A stretch of 6,329 nucleotides of DNA, from NCBI GenBank assembly GCA_947074335.1, contig CAMTPG010000162.1, positions 1 through 6,329 of the forward strand. Reading direction: 5' to 3'. Made by a program: the position numbers and the translations under genes. Under the pieces are notes generated by a model, which was not told the origin of the DNA, searched no databases, and saw nothing but the letters and a program-made list of their open reading frames with translations. Positions within the stretch are counted from its first letter, which is position 1. Each line of letters begins with the position of its first letter. Below, piece after piece: positions 1 through 6,164 of the stretch. This DNA comes from an uncultured Parabacteroides sp. GTDB lineage: Bacteria > Bacteroidota > Bacteroidia > Bacteroidales > Tannerellaceae.

Positions 1-150
1 CGCGATGAATTAGCCGCAAAAGGAGCCACATCGCAACTGAAGAAATTAAATGAAGCGATAGCACGTTTTACACCCGAAGGCATGAGCGCTAATACGCAAA
101 CAGCTGCCGAAATGGTGGAAGCACTCGAAAAATTGCTGAATAGTTATTAA
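1..150 (+). CDS. C-terminal 49 residues of an unidentified protein (5' end outside the window)
   Basis: Frame 1 is open from the first base to a TAA at 148-150 and encodes 49 residues, beginning RDELAAKGATSQ and ending EKLLNSY. The peptide is polar and probably helical (LKKLNEAIA, AAEMVEALEKLL). It has no cysteines and no recognisable motif. Codon choice resembles the neighbouring genes, and the frame ends 19 bases before a perfect hairpin with T-tract, as expected for a real gene end. It is convergent with der, so it is not part of that operon. I do not recognise the family, and the C-terminal tail alone is too little to assign a function. Being coding is likely; identity is unknown. Confidence 0.6.
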   Translation, partial: RDELAAKGATSQLKKLNEAIARFTPEGMSANTQTAAEMVEALEKLLNSY

Positions 151-169
151 AGGCTCATTGAATTCCATA

Positions 170-208
170 AAAAAACCGGATGCTGTTTAATTCAGCATCC
201 GGTTTTTT
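170..208. terminator. Bidirectional intrinsic terminator between the convergent partial gene and der
   Basis: A perfect 16-bp inverted repeat (arms 170-185 and 193-208, 7-base loop TTTAATT) has a GC-containing core CCGGATGCTG. It is flanked by six A on the left arm and six T on the right arm, so an RNA from either strand forms a hairpin with a U-run. It lies 19 bases after the plus-strand stop and one base beyond the der stop at 210-212. It therefore probably ends both the plus-strand gene and the minus-strand fabH-era-der unit. Confidence 0.9.
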
Positions 209-209
209 A

Positions 210-1523
210 TTATTTCTCGCGAATAAATATATTAATCGGTGTTCCGTTAAAATCCCAGTTATCCCGGATTTTATTCTCCAAAAAACGCTTATACGGATCT
301 TTGATCCATTGCGGCAAATTACAGAAGAATACAAAAGAGGGCACCTGACCTGCAGGAAGCTGTGTGATATATTTGATCTTGATATATTTTCCTTTCCAGG
401 CCGGTGGCGGATAATTCTCGATGATCGGCAGCATAATCTCATTCAGTTTAGCCGTAGGCACGCGACGTTTACGATTGTTGTAAACCATCTCTGCCGTTTC
501 GAGCACTTTCAGAATGCGCTGTTTGGTTAAAGCCGAAATAAAGAGAATCGGAAAATCAGTAAAAGGAGCAAAACGCTCACGGATCGCATTGGTATAACTG
601 TCGATCACCTTCTGATTCTTATCTTCTACCAAATCCCATTTATTCACACAAACTACCAGGCCTTTGTTATTTTTCTGAACCAGCGAGAATATATTCAAAT
701 CCTGACTTTCAATACCACGGGTGGCATCTACCATTAAGACACAAACATCCGAATTTTCGATGGCCCGGATAGATCGAATCACCGAATAATATTCAAGATC
801 TTCATTAATCTTGCCTTTCTTACGGATACCGGCAGTATCTACCAGATAAAAATTCAGACCGAATTTATTGTATTTTGTATAAATAGAATCGCGGGTTGTT
901 CCGGCGATATCGGTAACTATATGACGATCTTCGCCGATGAAGGCATTAATCAGAGATGATTTACCTGCATTGGGTCGGCCGATAATGGCGATACGCGGCA
1001 GTTCTTCATCCAGTTCATCCTCCTGATCTTCGGGAAGTGTTTCTACAATCTTATCCAGCAAGTCGCCGGTATAAGAGCCGTTGATAGCCGAAACACAGTA
1101 CGGTTCGCCAAGCCCCAGCGAATAAAATTCTGAGGCGGCAGGATGCAATTCGTAGTTATCGGCTTTATTGGCTACCACAATAACAGGTTTCTTACTGCGA
1201 CGTAAAATCTTGGCTACATCGAGATCCAGATCGGTGATTCCGTTCATTACATCTACGGTAAAGAGAATCACATCTGCCTCTTCGATGGCAATTTTCACCT
1301 GTTTATTAATTTCTTCTTCAAAAACATCATCGGAGTTGAGTACCCATCCTCCGGTATCGACTAAAGAAAACTCACGTCCTCGCCAGTCTACTTTTCCATA
1401 TTGACGGTCGCGTGTAGTACCGGCTTCTTCGTTCACAATAGCCTGACGAGTCTGCGTCAGTCGATTGAACAGCGTAGATTTACCTACATTGGGTCGTCCT
1501 ACAATTGCAACTAAATTTCCCAT
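210..1523 (-). CDS. der: Ribosome biogenesis GTPase Der (EngA)
   Basis: Der is an essential cytoplasmic GTPase with two tandem G domains that binds the 50S precursor and promotes late large-subunit assembly. The 437-residue protein has the normal length and architecture. G domain 1 shows the P-loop GRPNVGKST (9-17), switch TTRD (36-39), DTGG (56-59), NKAD (119-122) and SA (145-146). An acidic linker (about 165-174) leads to G domain 2 with GRPNAGKSS (182-190), TTRD (209-212), DTAG (229-232) and NKWD (294-297). The C-terminal KH-like domain spans roughly 355-437. All nucleotide-binding motifs are intact. The ATG at 1521-1523 places the first P-loop at the usual distance from the N-terminus. 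No good Shine-Dalgarno precedes it, which is common in Bacteroidetes. It follows era by 23 bases and is last in the unit, ending at the shared terminator. Family assignment is certain; co-transcription is inferred from spacing. Confidence 0.98.
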   Translation of the reverse strand: MGNLVAIVGRPNVGKSTLFNRLTQTRQAIVNEEAGTTRDRQYGKVDWRGREFSLVDTGGWVLNSDDVFEEEINKQVKIAIEEADVILFTVDVMNGITDLDLDVAKILRRSKKPVIVVANKADNYELHPAASEFYSLGLGEPYCVSAINGSYTGDLLDKIVETLPEDQEDELDEELPRIAIIGRPNAGKSSLINAFIGEDRHIVTDIAGTTRDSIYTKYNKFGLNFYLVDTAGIRKKGKINEDLEYYSVIRSIRAIENSDVCVLMVDATRGIESQDLNIFSLVQKNNKGLVVCVNKWDLVEDKNQKVIDSYTNAIRERFAPFTDFPILFISALTKQRILKVLETAEMVYNNRKRRVPTAKLNEIMLPIIENYPPPAWKGKYIKIKYITQLPAGQVPSFVFFCNLPQWIKDPYKRFLENKIRDNWDFNGTPINIFIREK

Positions 1524-1546
1524 ATCATTTATCTGTGTTGGTTCAA

Positions 1547-2440
1547 TTAATCCAACTGGTAACCGAAGTTTTTCAAAAACTTATCGCGGTTGCGCCAGTC
1601 TTTTTCCACTTTTACAAACATTTCGAGGAATACTTTCTTCCCGAAGAAACGTTCGATATCCTTGCGTGCCATGGCTCCGACTTTCTTTAAAGCCTGACCA
1701 CGATGTCCGATGATAATTCCTTTTTGTGAGTCGCGTTCAACGATTACAAGTGCTTTGATATGTATCAAATCTTTTTCTTCTTTGAACAGCTCAACAACTA
1801 CCTCTACGGCATAAGGAATCTCCTTCTGATAATATAACAGAATTTTCTCGCGAATGATTTCCGTTACAAAAAAACGGGCCGGTTTATCTGTCAATGCATC
1901 TTTTTCAAAATAGGGAGGCGATTCGGGCATCAGCTCCTCTATCCGGCGCTTTAAATAATCAATGTTGAAATTAGAAAGAGCAGAGATGGGAATAATTTCC
2001 GCATTCGGTAACACGGCTTTCCATTCCTGAACCAATTTCTCCAAAGCTTCCTGTGTCGTGGTATCAATCTTATTAATCAATAACAACACAGGACAAGTCA
2101 TTTTCTGAATACGTTGAAGAAATAATTCATTTTTATCAATCGTTTCAACTACATCTGTTACATATAATAACACATCGGCATCACCAAGTGCCGATTCAGA
2201 GAAGTTCAACATCGATTCCTGCAACTTGTAATTCGGTTGTAACACCCCGGGTGTATCCGAATAAACAATCTGCATATCTTCGGTATTGACAATACCCATA
2301 ATACGATGCCGGGTGGTTTGCGCTTTGGATGTAATAATTGAGATCCGCTCGCCCACCAGCCGGTTCATTAATGTAGACTTACCTACATTGGGATTGCCAA
2401 CGATATTAACAAATCCCGATTTATGCTTTTTTTCCATCAT
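1547..2440 (-). CDS. era: GTPase Era, 16S rRNA/30S assembly factor
   Basis: Era couples GTP hydrolysis to late 30S maturation by binding the 3' end of 16S rRNA through a KH domain. The 297 residues match the family length. The G domain carries GNPNVGKS (15-22), the switch I region SKAQTTRHR (38-46), DTPG (62-65), NKID (123-126) and SAL (153-155). The C-terminal KH domain (about 200-297) carries the loop GHRG (245-248) followed by QALKKVG. Many proteobacterial Era proteins have a GKGG-type loop here, so the His-Arg version is a variant that I believe is ordinary for Bacteroidetes. Two consecutive ATG codons (2438-2440 and 2435-2437) are possible starts. Both lie inside the end of fabH, giving a 20- or 17-bp overlap and suggesting translational coupling. 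No strong Shine-Dalgarno is visible. It sits between fabH and der and shares the ribosome-assembly theme with der. Confidence 0.98.
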   Translation of the reverse strand: MMEKKHKSGFVNIVGNPNVGKSTLMNRLVGERISIITSKAQTTRHRIMGIVNTEDMQIVYSDTPGVLQPNYKLQESMLNFSESALGDADVLLYVTDVVETIDKNELFLQRIQKMTCPVLLLINKIDTTTQEALEKLVQEWKAVLPNAEIIPISALSNFNIDYLKRRIEELMPESPPYFEKDALTDKPARFFVTEIIREKILLYYQKEIPYAVEVVVELFKEEKDLIHIKALVIVERDSQKGIIIGHRGQALKKVGAMARKDIERFFGKKVFLEMFVKVEKDWRNRDKFLKNFGYQLD

Positions 2441-3425
2441 AACCCCATTTTAGATAAACAGCACCCCAGGTAAATCCGGCACCAAAAGCAGCCAATATAA
2501 TATTGTCGCCTTTTTTAAGCTGATCTTCCCATTCCCACAAACAGAGTGGAATTGTTCCGGCGCTTGTATTTCCGTATCGCTGGATGTTTATCATTACCTT
2601 TTGCATATCAACACCCAATCGTTTAGCAGTAGCATCAATTATACGCAAATTTGCTTGATGAGGGACAATCCAGGCAATGTCATCATGGGTTAAGTTATTT
2701 CGTTCTGCTATTTCAGCTGCAACATCAGCCATATAAGATACTGCATATTTAAATACATATTTTCCATCCTGGAAAACGCAGTGTTCACGATTATCTACCG
2801 TTTCATGACTTGGCGGATAAGCAGAACCGCCTGATTTCATGATTAAATGTGAATAACCTACACCATCAGTACGAAGAATAGTATCTATTACTCCGATCTC
2901 TTCGGTAGTAGGTTCCAATAATACCGCACCACAACCATCGCCAAATAAAGGACAGGTGGTACGATCTGTATAATCAGTTATTGCCGTCATTTTATCGCCG
3001 GCAACTACAATTACTTTTTTATATCTTCCCGAACGAATATAATTCGATCCGGTTTCGAGGCCGTATAAAAAGCCGGCACATGCTCCCTGCAAATCGAAAG
3101 TCATCGCATTTGCACAACCTGTATGATGAGCAATGATAGAAGCTGTAGTGGGGAAATGATGATCCGGAGTAGTAGTAGCTACCAAAATAACTTCTATTTC
3201 TGAAGGATCAGTCTGTGTTTTCTCCAATAGTTCTCGTACGGCACGGATACCCATGTAGGAGGTACCTAAAGCTTCTCCTTTTAAAATTCGGCGCTCTTTT
3301 ATTCCCACGCGGGTCATAATCCATTCATCAGTTGTATCAACTAATTTAGAAATATCTTCGTTCGACAATATATCTTCCGGAACATATGCACCAACGCCTG
3401 TAATAACCGCATTTATCTTATCCAT
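2421..3425 (-). CDS. fabH: Beta-ketoacyl-ACP synthase III (FabH)
   Basis: FabH condenses an acyl-CoA primer (usually acetyl-CoA or a branched acyl-CoA) with malonyl-ACP, starting type II fatty acid synthesis in the cytoplasm. The 334-residue protein has full family length. The catalytic triad is visible: Cys116 in GACAGFLYG, His256 in PHQAN (255-259) and Asn286 in RYGNTSAG. The N-terminal signature DEWIMTRVGIKERR (33-46) and the C-terminal AAFGAGFTWGA are intact. The ATG at 3423-3425 is followed by a typical N-terminus (MDKINAVITGVGAYVP). No Shine-Dalgarno is at normal spacing; an AAGGAG lies about 26 bases upstream, too far to serve directly. The gene begins 37 bases after an intrinsic terminator that follows rpmF, so it needs readthrough or its own promoter. 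Its last 20 bases overlap era. Substrate preference, straight or branched primer, cannot be read from the sequence by eye. Confidence 0.97.
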   Translation of the reverse strand: MDKINAVITGVGAYVPEDILSNEDISKLVDTTDEWIMTRVGIKERRILKGEALGTSYMGIRAVRELLEKTQTDPSEIEVILVATTTPDHHFPTTASIIAHHTGCANAMTFDLQGACAGFLYGLETGSNYIRSGRYKKVIVVAGDKMTAITDYTDRTTCPLFGDGCGAVLLEPTTEEIGVIDTILRTDGVGYSHLIMKSGGSAYPPSHETVDNREHCVFQDGKYVFKYAVSYMADVAAEIAERNNLTHDDIAWIVPHQANLRIIDATAKRLGVDMQKVMINIQRYGNTSAGTIPLCLWEWEDQLKKGDNIILAAFGAGFTWGAVYLKWGYDGKKA

Positions 3426-3462
3426 AATTTTAAAATTATAAAGGAACAGTTCTCCTTTTTGT

Positions 3463-3492
3463 AAAAAAAGCCCTAAAAAAACTTTTAGGGCT
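3463..3492 (-). terminator. Intrinsic terminator (or attenuator) between rpmF and fabH
   Basis: On the minus strand a perfect 10-bp stem (arms 3492-3483 and 3478-3469, AGCCCTAAAA with its complement) encloses a 4-base loop. It runs directly into a tract of T (3468-3463). It lies 42 bases after the rpmF stop and 37 bases before the fabH ATG. The geometry is that of a standard Rho-independent terminator for the DUF177-rpmF transcript. Because the downstream genes point the same way, it may be partial and set the ratio between the ribosomal part and the fabH-era-der part. The strength is not measurable from sequence alone. Confidence 0.85.
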
Positions 3493-3534
3493 ATTTCTTA
3501 GTTCATCTAACTCTGTTGAATCAGAATAAACAAC

Positions 3535-3720
3535 TTATACTGCTACTTGCTTTTCGATAGCTAATTTTCCTCTGTAATAGCCACACTCACCACACACAGT
3601 GTGATAAATATGCCATGCACCACAGTTCGGGCAAATAGCCATAGTAGGAGTTACAGCCTTGTCATGAGTTCTTCTTTTGGCTGTTCTAGTTTTACCTTGT
3701 CTTCTTTTAGGATGTGCCAT
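3535..3720 (-). CDS. rpmF: 50S ribosomal protein L32 (bL32)
   Basis: bL32 is a small structural protein of the large ribosomal subunit. The 61-residue product starts MAHPKRRQGKTRTAKRR, the typical basic extended N-terminus. It carries a zinc ribbon of four cysteines, C30-x2-C33 and C43-x2-C46 (ICPNCG and VCGECG), so this is the zinc-binding form rather than the cysteine-free paralogue found in some bacteria. A short tail (YYRGKLAIEKQVAV) completes it. The ATG at 3718-3720 is preceded by an AT-only 12-base spacer after the DUF177 stop, with no Shine-Dalgarno. It is the second gene of the DUF177-rpmF pair and is followed by a strong terminator. The DUF177-rpmF pairing is widely conserved in bacteria. 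Confidence 0.98.
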   Translation of the reverse strand: MAHPKRRQGKTRTAKRRTHDKAVTPTMAICPNCGAWHIYHTVCGECGYYRGKLAIEKQVAV

Positions 3721-3732
3721 GTTTTAATTTAT

Positions 3733-4323
3733 TTAATTGTTATCATTCTCTAGCAATCCTTTCAGACCATCCCATCGCGGGTCGGTTGTTGTTGGCATGT
3801 CATCATCATCTAATGAGACATCATCATCGTCCATATCACCATCATCAAACTCATCTTCATCGGTTGTACTTTTAGCCGAATGCTTTTTTAGTTTAGACGA
3901 CATGGTTTTATTACATTTTCCGGGAGCATGAATATGCTTCATCGGAATAGCCAATGCAATAAATTCATACAAGAACCAGGCTATATTAATAGAGCCTTCA
4001 TCTTCCGGTATGATTACCACTTCATCATTTTCTTCAGCATATTCTTTGCCGAATTTTACAACCAGTCGATTATGCGTATCAATAGGCATCTCCATATCAT
4101 CGAGACATCTATCACATGGTACCATAACAACACCATCTATCTGAAAGTTCATTTCGAACATCATGGTAGAACGTTTCACGGTAAGGTTGACTTTCACTTT
4201 ACCTTTCTGAACCAAATCACCATCGATGTCTACAAAAAACTTATTCTCCAGCAGGTACTCGAATTCGTGTACTCCCGGAGTGAGATTTTTCAAATCGATA
4301 TTATATAATTTAAACTTTCCCAA
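3733..4323 (-). CDS. DUF177 family protein (YceD-like), 23S rRNA accumulation factor candidate
   Basis: DUF177/YceD proteins are cytoplasmic. The family is usually encoded next to rpmF, and its members in E. coli and plant chloroplasts have been linked to 23S rRNA accumulation; the molecular action is not settled. The 196-residue product has the family hallmarks: CxxC in PCDRCLDD (C70, C73), the stretch PEDEGSINIAWFLYEFIALAIP (106-127), a third cysteine in PGKCNK (C137), and a C-terminal DPRWDGLKGLL (181-191). Between them lies a very acidic linker (155-175), mostly Asp, encoded by a run of GAT codons. The start is TTG at 4321-4323: the N-terminus GKFKLYNIDLKNL fits the family, no ATG lies upstream in frame, and a TAG closes the frame 14 codons upstream. 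A promoter -7 box lies 24-31 bases upstream, and AAGG lies just before the start. It leads the DUF177-rpmF transcript. Confidence 0.9.
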   Translation of the reverse strand: MGKFKLYNIDLKNLTPGVHEFEYLLENKFFVDIDGDLVQKGKVKVNLTVKRSTMMFEMNFQIDGVVMVPCDRCLDDMEMPIDTHNRLVVKFGKEYAEENDEVVIIPEDEGSINIAWFLYEFIALAIPMKHIHAPGKCNKTMSSKLKKHSAKSTTDEDEFDDGDMDDDDVSLDDDDMPTTTDPRWDGLKGLLENDNN

Positions 4324-4346
4324 AGCCTTGTAGTGTAAAAACCTTG

Positions 4347-4354
4347 CAAAGGTA
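4347..4354 (-). promoter_or_regulatory. Bacteroidetes-type promoter (-7 box TAnnTTTG) for DUF177-rpmF
   Basis: The minus strand reads TACCTTTG, an exact match to the Bacteroidetes primary-sigma -7 consensus TAnnTTTG, followed by the commonly seen CA. A possible -33 element is only a TTG at 4378-4376, 21 bases upstream. Transcription would start near 4340-4344, giving a leader of about 20 bases before the TTG start at 4323. Its position right upstream of DUF177, after the end of the kinase gene, supports a separate transcription unit. The -33 match is weak, so confidence rests on the -7 box and location. Confidence 0.7.
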
Positions 4355-4411
4355 CGAAAAATCTAAACACAAATGCAAGATCTTCTTCTTTATTTTTCTT
4401 GTTTAGTAAAA

Positions 4412-5566
4412 TTAGCTCTTATATTTCTTAAATTCAATGCGAAAAGTTGTGCCTTTACCGGGATCAGAACTTTTTACAAAGATTTTTCCATTATGATATG
4501 ATTCTATAATTCGTTTTACAAGCGATAATCCAAGCCCCCAGCCTCTGCTTTTCGTGGTATAACCGGGATTAAAAACTGTTTTAAATTTGGATTTCGGAAT
4601 TCCTTTTCCGGTATCTGCAATATCCAGATAAACAGATTTCCCATGATCGATAACCGTATAGATAATATCGCCCTGTCCTTCCATGGCATCGATTGCGTTT
4701 TTAGTGAGGTTTTCAATCACCCAGGCAAAAAGCGAATCACTCATCGATACATAAAGCGGTGAAGAGGTCAGACAAGTATGAATTTTCACTTTGCCTGAAA
4801 TTCGTGTCCCCATATAATTCAGTGCCGAAACCAGAGACTGGTTGATATCAACCTGATCCAAATCCGGATTGGAGCCGATTTTAGAAAAGCGCTCGGCTAT
4901 CATTTCAAGTCGCTTTACATCTTTATCCATATCGTCCAACAGAAGCGGATCAATATCTTTAGTTTTCAGATAAACCATCCAGGCAATCAGGGAAGAGATG
5001 GGAGTTCCTAACTGATGAGCTGTTTCTTTTGACAATCCCACCCATACTTTATTTTGCTCGGCTTTTTTTGTACTGGCAAGTGCCAGAAAAGCGATCAGAA
5101 TAAAAACAAATACAACCGAAAGCTGTACATAAGGATAGATCAACAATCGTTTCAATATGATCGAATCATCATAATATACATATTGACTGGTACCATCACC
5201 CAGATCAATTACAATTACATTCTTATTTTTCAGCTCCTGAACAATGGCCTGTTTAAATTCATCCAAATCCTTTTCTGGAAAAGTTATATTTTTATCCGCA
5301 AGAATTTCATCATTATCATTACACAGAACAACCGGGATCGTAGTGTTACCCTGAATAATCTTCAGCACAAGCGACATATCAAGTTCCGAATTCATACTAG
5401 CCGTTAAACGGGTGGCATCTGCCCAGACTTCCATCTTCTGTCGCTCTTCTTGTGCCAGATCCTTAATTAACAAATCAGAGACTACTACTGAAGCAATAGC
5501 AATCAGAACAGCAGTAATAATAAAGATATATTTTAATCGCTGACGCGAATCATAGATATTTTTCAT
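4412..5566 (-). CDS. Membrane-bound sensor histidine kinase (orphan in this window)
   Basis: This is a two-component sensor kinase that would autophosphorylate on histidine and pass phosphate to an unknown response regulator. Numbered from the chosen start (384 residues): a short cytoplasmic tail, TM1 (about 13-33), an extracytoplasmic sensor region (34-143) with no recognised fold, TM2 (144-165), then the H-box KETAHQLGTP with His184. The HATPase_c domain has the N-box ENLTKNAIDAM (N286, N290), G1 box DTGKG (318-322) and G2 box GWGLGLSL (342-349). No HAMP or PAS domain fits in the 18 residues between TM2 and His184. ATG codons at 5573-5575 and 5564-5566 are both possible. AAGGA (5580-5576) sits 9 bases from the second and touches the first, so the second is preferred. 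No response regulator is nearby. It lies 88 bases upstream of DUF177 with no terminator between, but DUF177 has its own promoter. The stimulus is unknown. Confidence 0.93.
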   Translation of the reverse strand: MKNIYDSRQRLKYIFIITAVLIAIASVVVSDLLIKDLAQEERQKMEVWADATRLTASMNSELDMSLVLKIIQGNTTIPVVLCNDNDEILADKNITFPEKDLDEFKQAIVQELKNKNVIVIDLGDGTSQYVYYDDSIILKRLLIYPYVQLSVVFVFILIAFLALASTKKAEQNKVWVGLSKETAHQLGTPISSLIAWMVYLKTKDIDPLLLDDMDKDVKRLEMIAERFSKIGSNPDLDQVDINQSLVSALNYMGTRISGKVKIHTCLTSSPLYVSMSDSLFAWVIENLTKNAIDAMEGQGDIIYTVIDHGKSVYLDIADTGKGIPKSKFKTVFNPGYTTKSRGWGLGLSLVKRIIESYHNGKIFVKSSDPGKGTTFRIEFKKYKS

Positions 5567-5575
5567 ATTATACAT

Positions 5576-5580
5576 TCCTT
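5576..5580 (-). promoter_or_regulatory. Shine-Dalgarno site deciding the kinase start
   Basis: The minus strand reads AAGGA at 5580-5576. It abuts the upstream ATG (5575-5573), leaving no spacer, but is 9 bases from the ATG at 5566-5564, an ideal distance. This argues that the kinase begins MKNIYDSRQRLK rather than three residues earlier. It is the only well-placed Shine-Dalgarno among the genes here. Confidence 0.55.
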
Positions 5581-5943
5581 CGTAGATAATTAATTAACGC
5601 GTAAAATGGCCGGATATTATATGAGTAAATAAATATGAACATAATTGACAGTTATAAATTAGCCAGATCGCATCGGATCTATCTGTTTTTATAAAATACA
5701 AAAGAGAGAATGAGATAACAAGAAAATGAGAAATAATAAGACTCTGATCACAAAAATTTATAGAGTTAATCCAAAGAACATATTTCGGTTTGAGTGAAAT
5801 CTAATTGATGCATATTTTATAATCTGAAACAGGGCTATTTTATTAAGCTTGAAATTATCAGCAGAATTCAAAATCCCGAAACAATCAAGAAAAGAAGAAT
5901 CTCAGCTTTCATGAAGAAAAAATAACCATAAGTATAATTGCAT

Positions 5944-6096
5944 CAATCTGATTGATCCGCAGATTCATTTGTTATATATACAGAGACAACTTGAACAACC
6001 GCGTCTATCTGCAGATTCCTTTATTATATACATAGTAACAACATAACAACCGAATTTATCCGCCGATCCTGATCAACTGAGTTTATTCGCAAATTC
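5944..6096 (-). repeat. Four degenerate copies of a 23-bp motif, partly at ~51-bp period
   Basis: On the minus strand four segments align without gaps: 6096-6074, 6069-6047, 6018-5996 and 5966-5944. The first half is close to GAATCTGCGGAT and the last five bases are GTTG- or ATTG-like (GGTTG in two copies). Copy starts are spaced 27, 51 and 52 bases apart. The two ~28-base spacers (5967-5995 and 6019-6046) also resemble each other, both with a TTATATA core and an ACAAC towards the right. The array therefore looks like a decayed tandem repeat of about 51 bp with one shortened unit. Copies are too divergent for CRISPR. Function is unknown. Confidence 0.65.
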
Positions 6097-6125
6097 ATAA
6101 TCCGGAGAAACCAGGTTTTTTGAAT

Positions 6126-6164
6126 GACTGATAGAAATTCGACCACGACGAAATTCTATCTGTC
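6126..6164. repeat. Long imperfect inverted repeat (hairpin) without a T-tract
   Basis: Main arms 6130-6141 (GATAGAAATTCG) and 6149-6160 (CGAAATTCTATC) pair at 11 of 12 positions around the 7-base loop ACCACGA. After one T-T mismatch, three more pairs (6126-6128 GAC with 6162-6164 GTC) extend the stem. No U-run follows on either strand, so it is not a Rho-independent terminator. It lies 30 bases to the right of the degenerate repeats. It could be an RNA structure, a protein-binding palindrome or part of a dispersed repeat element. Confidence 0.7.

Noticed and set aside
245..248. Unused: concern that the Era KH loop GHRG (protein residues 245-248) signals a defective protein
   Set aside because: The rest of the KH domain is intact and I believe this loop variant is normal in Bacteroidetes Era; the positions given are residues, the gene being at 1547-2440.
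1168..1713. Plus-strand open frames across der and era
   Set aside because: They lie antisense to intact, fully motif-supported GTPase genes and have no recognisable products.
3737..4308. Plus-strand open frames across the DUF177 gene, one serine-rich
   Set aside because: The serine run is simply the antisense of the Asp-rich GAT tract; DUF177 on the minus strand explains the region.
4324..4411. Search for a terminator after the kinase gene
   Set aside because: Only an 8-base palindrome AAGATCTT is present, with no GC stem and no T-tract on the minus strand.
5054..5407. 117-codon plus-strand frame inside the kinase gene
   Set aside because: It is antisense to the sensor domain of an intact kinase and its composition (Ile/Asn/Lys-rich) reflects AT-rich antisense.
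5664..5690. CAGAT...ATCTG stem followed by TTTTT on the plus strand, resembling a terminator
   Set aside because: The stem is only 5 bp with a 12-base loop, and no plus-strand gene precedes it.
5944..6096. Possible CRISPR array from regularly spaced 23-bp repeats
   Set aside because: Copies differ at many positions, one interval is only 27 bases, the spacers resemble each other rather than being unique, and no cas gene is present.
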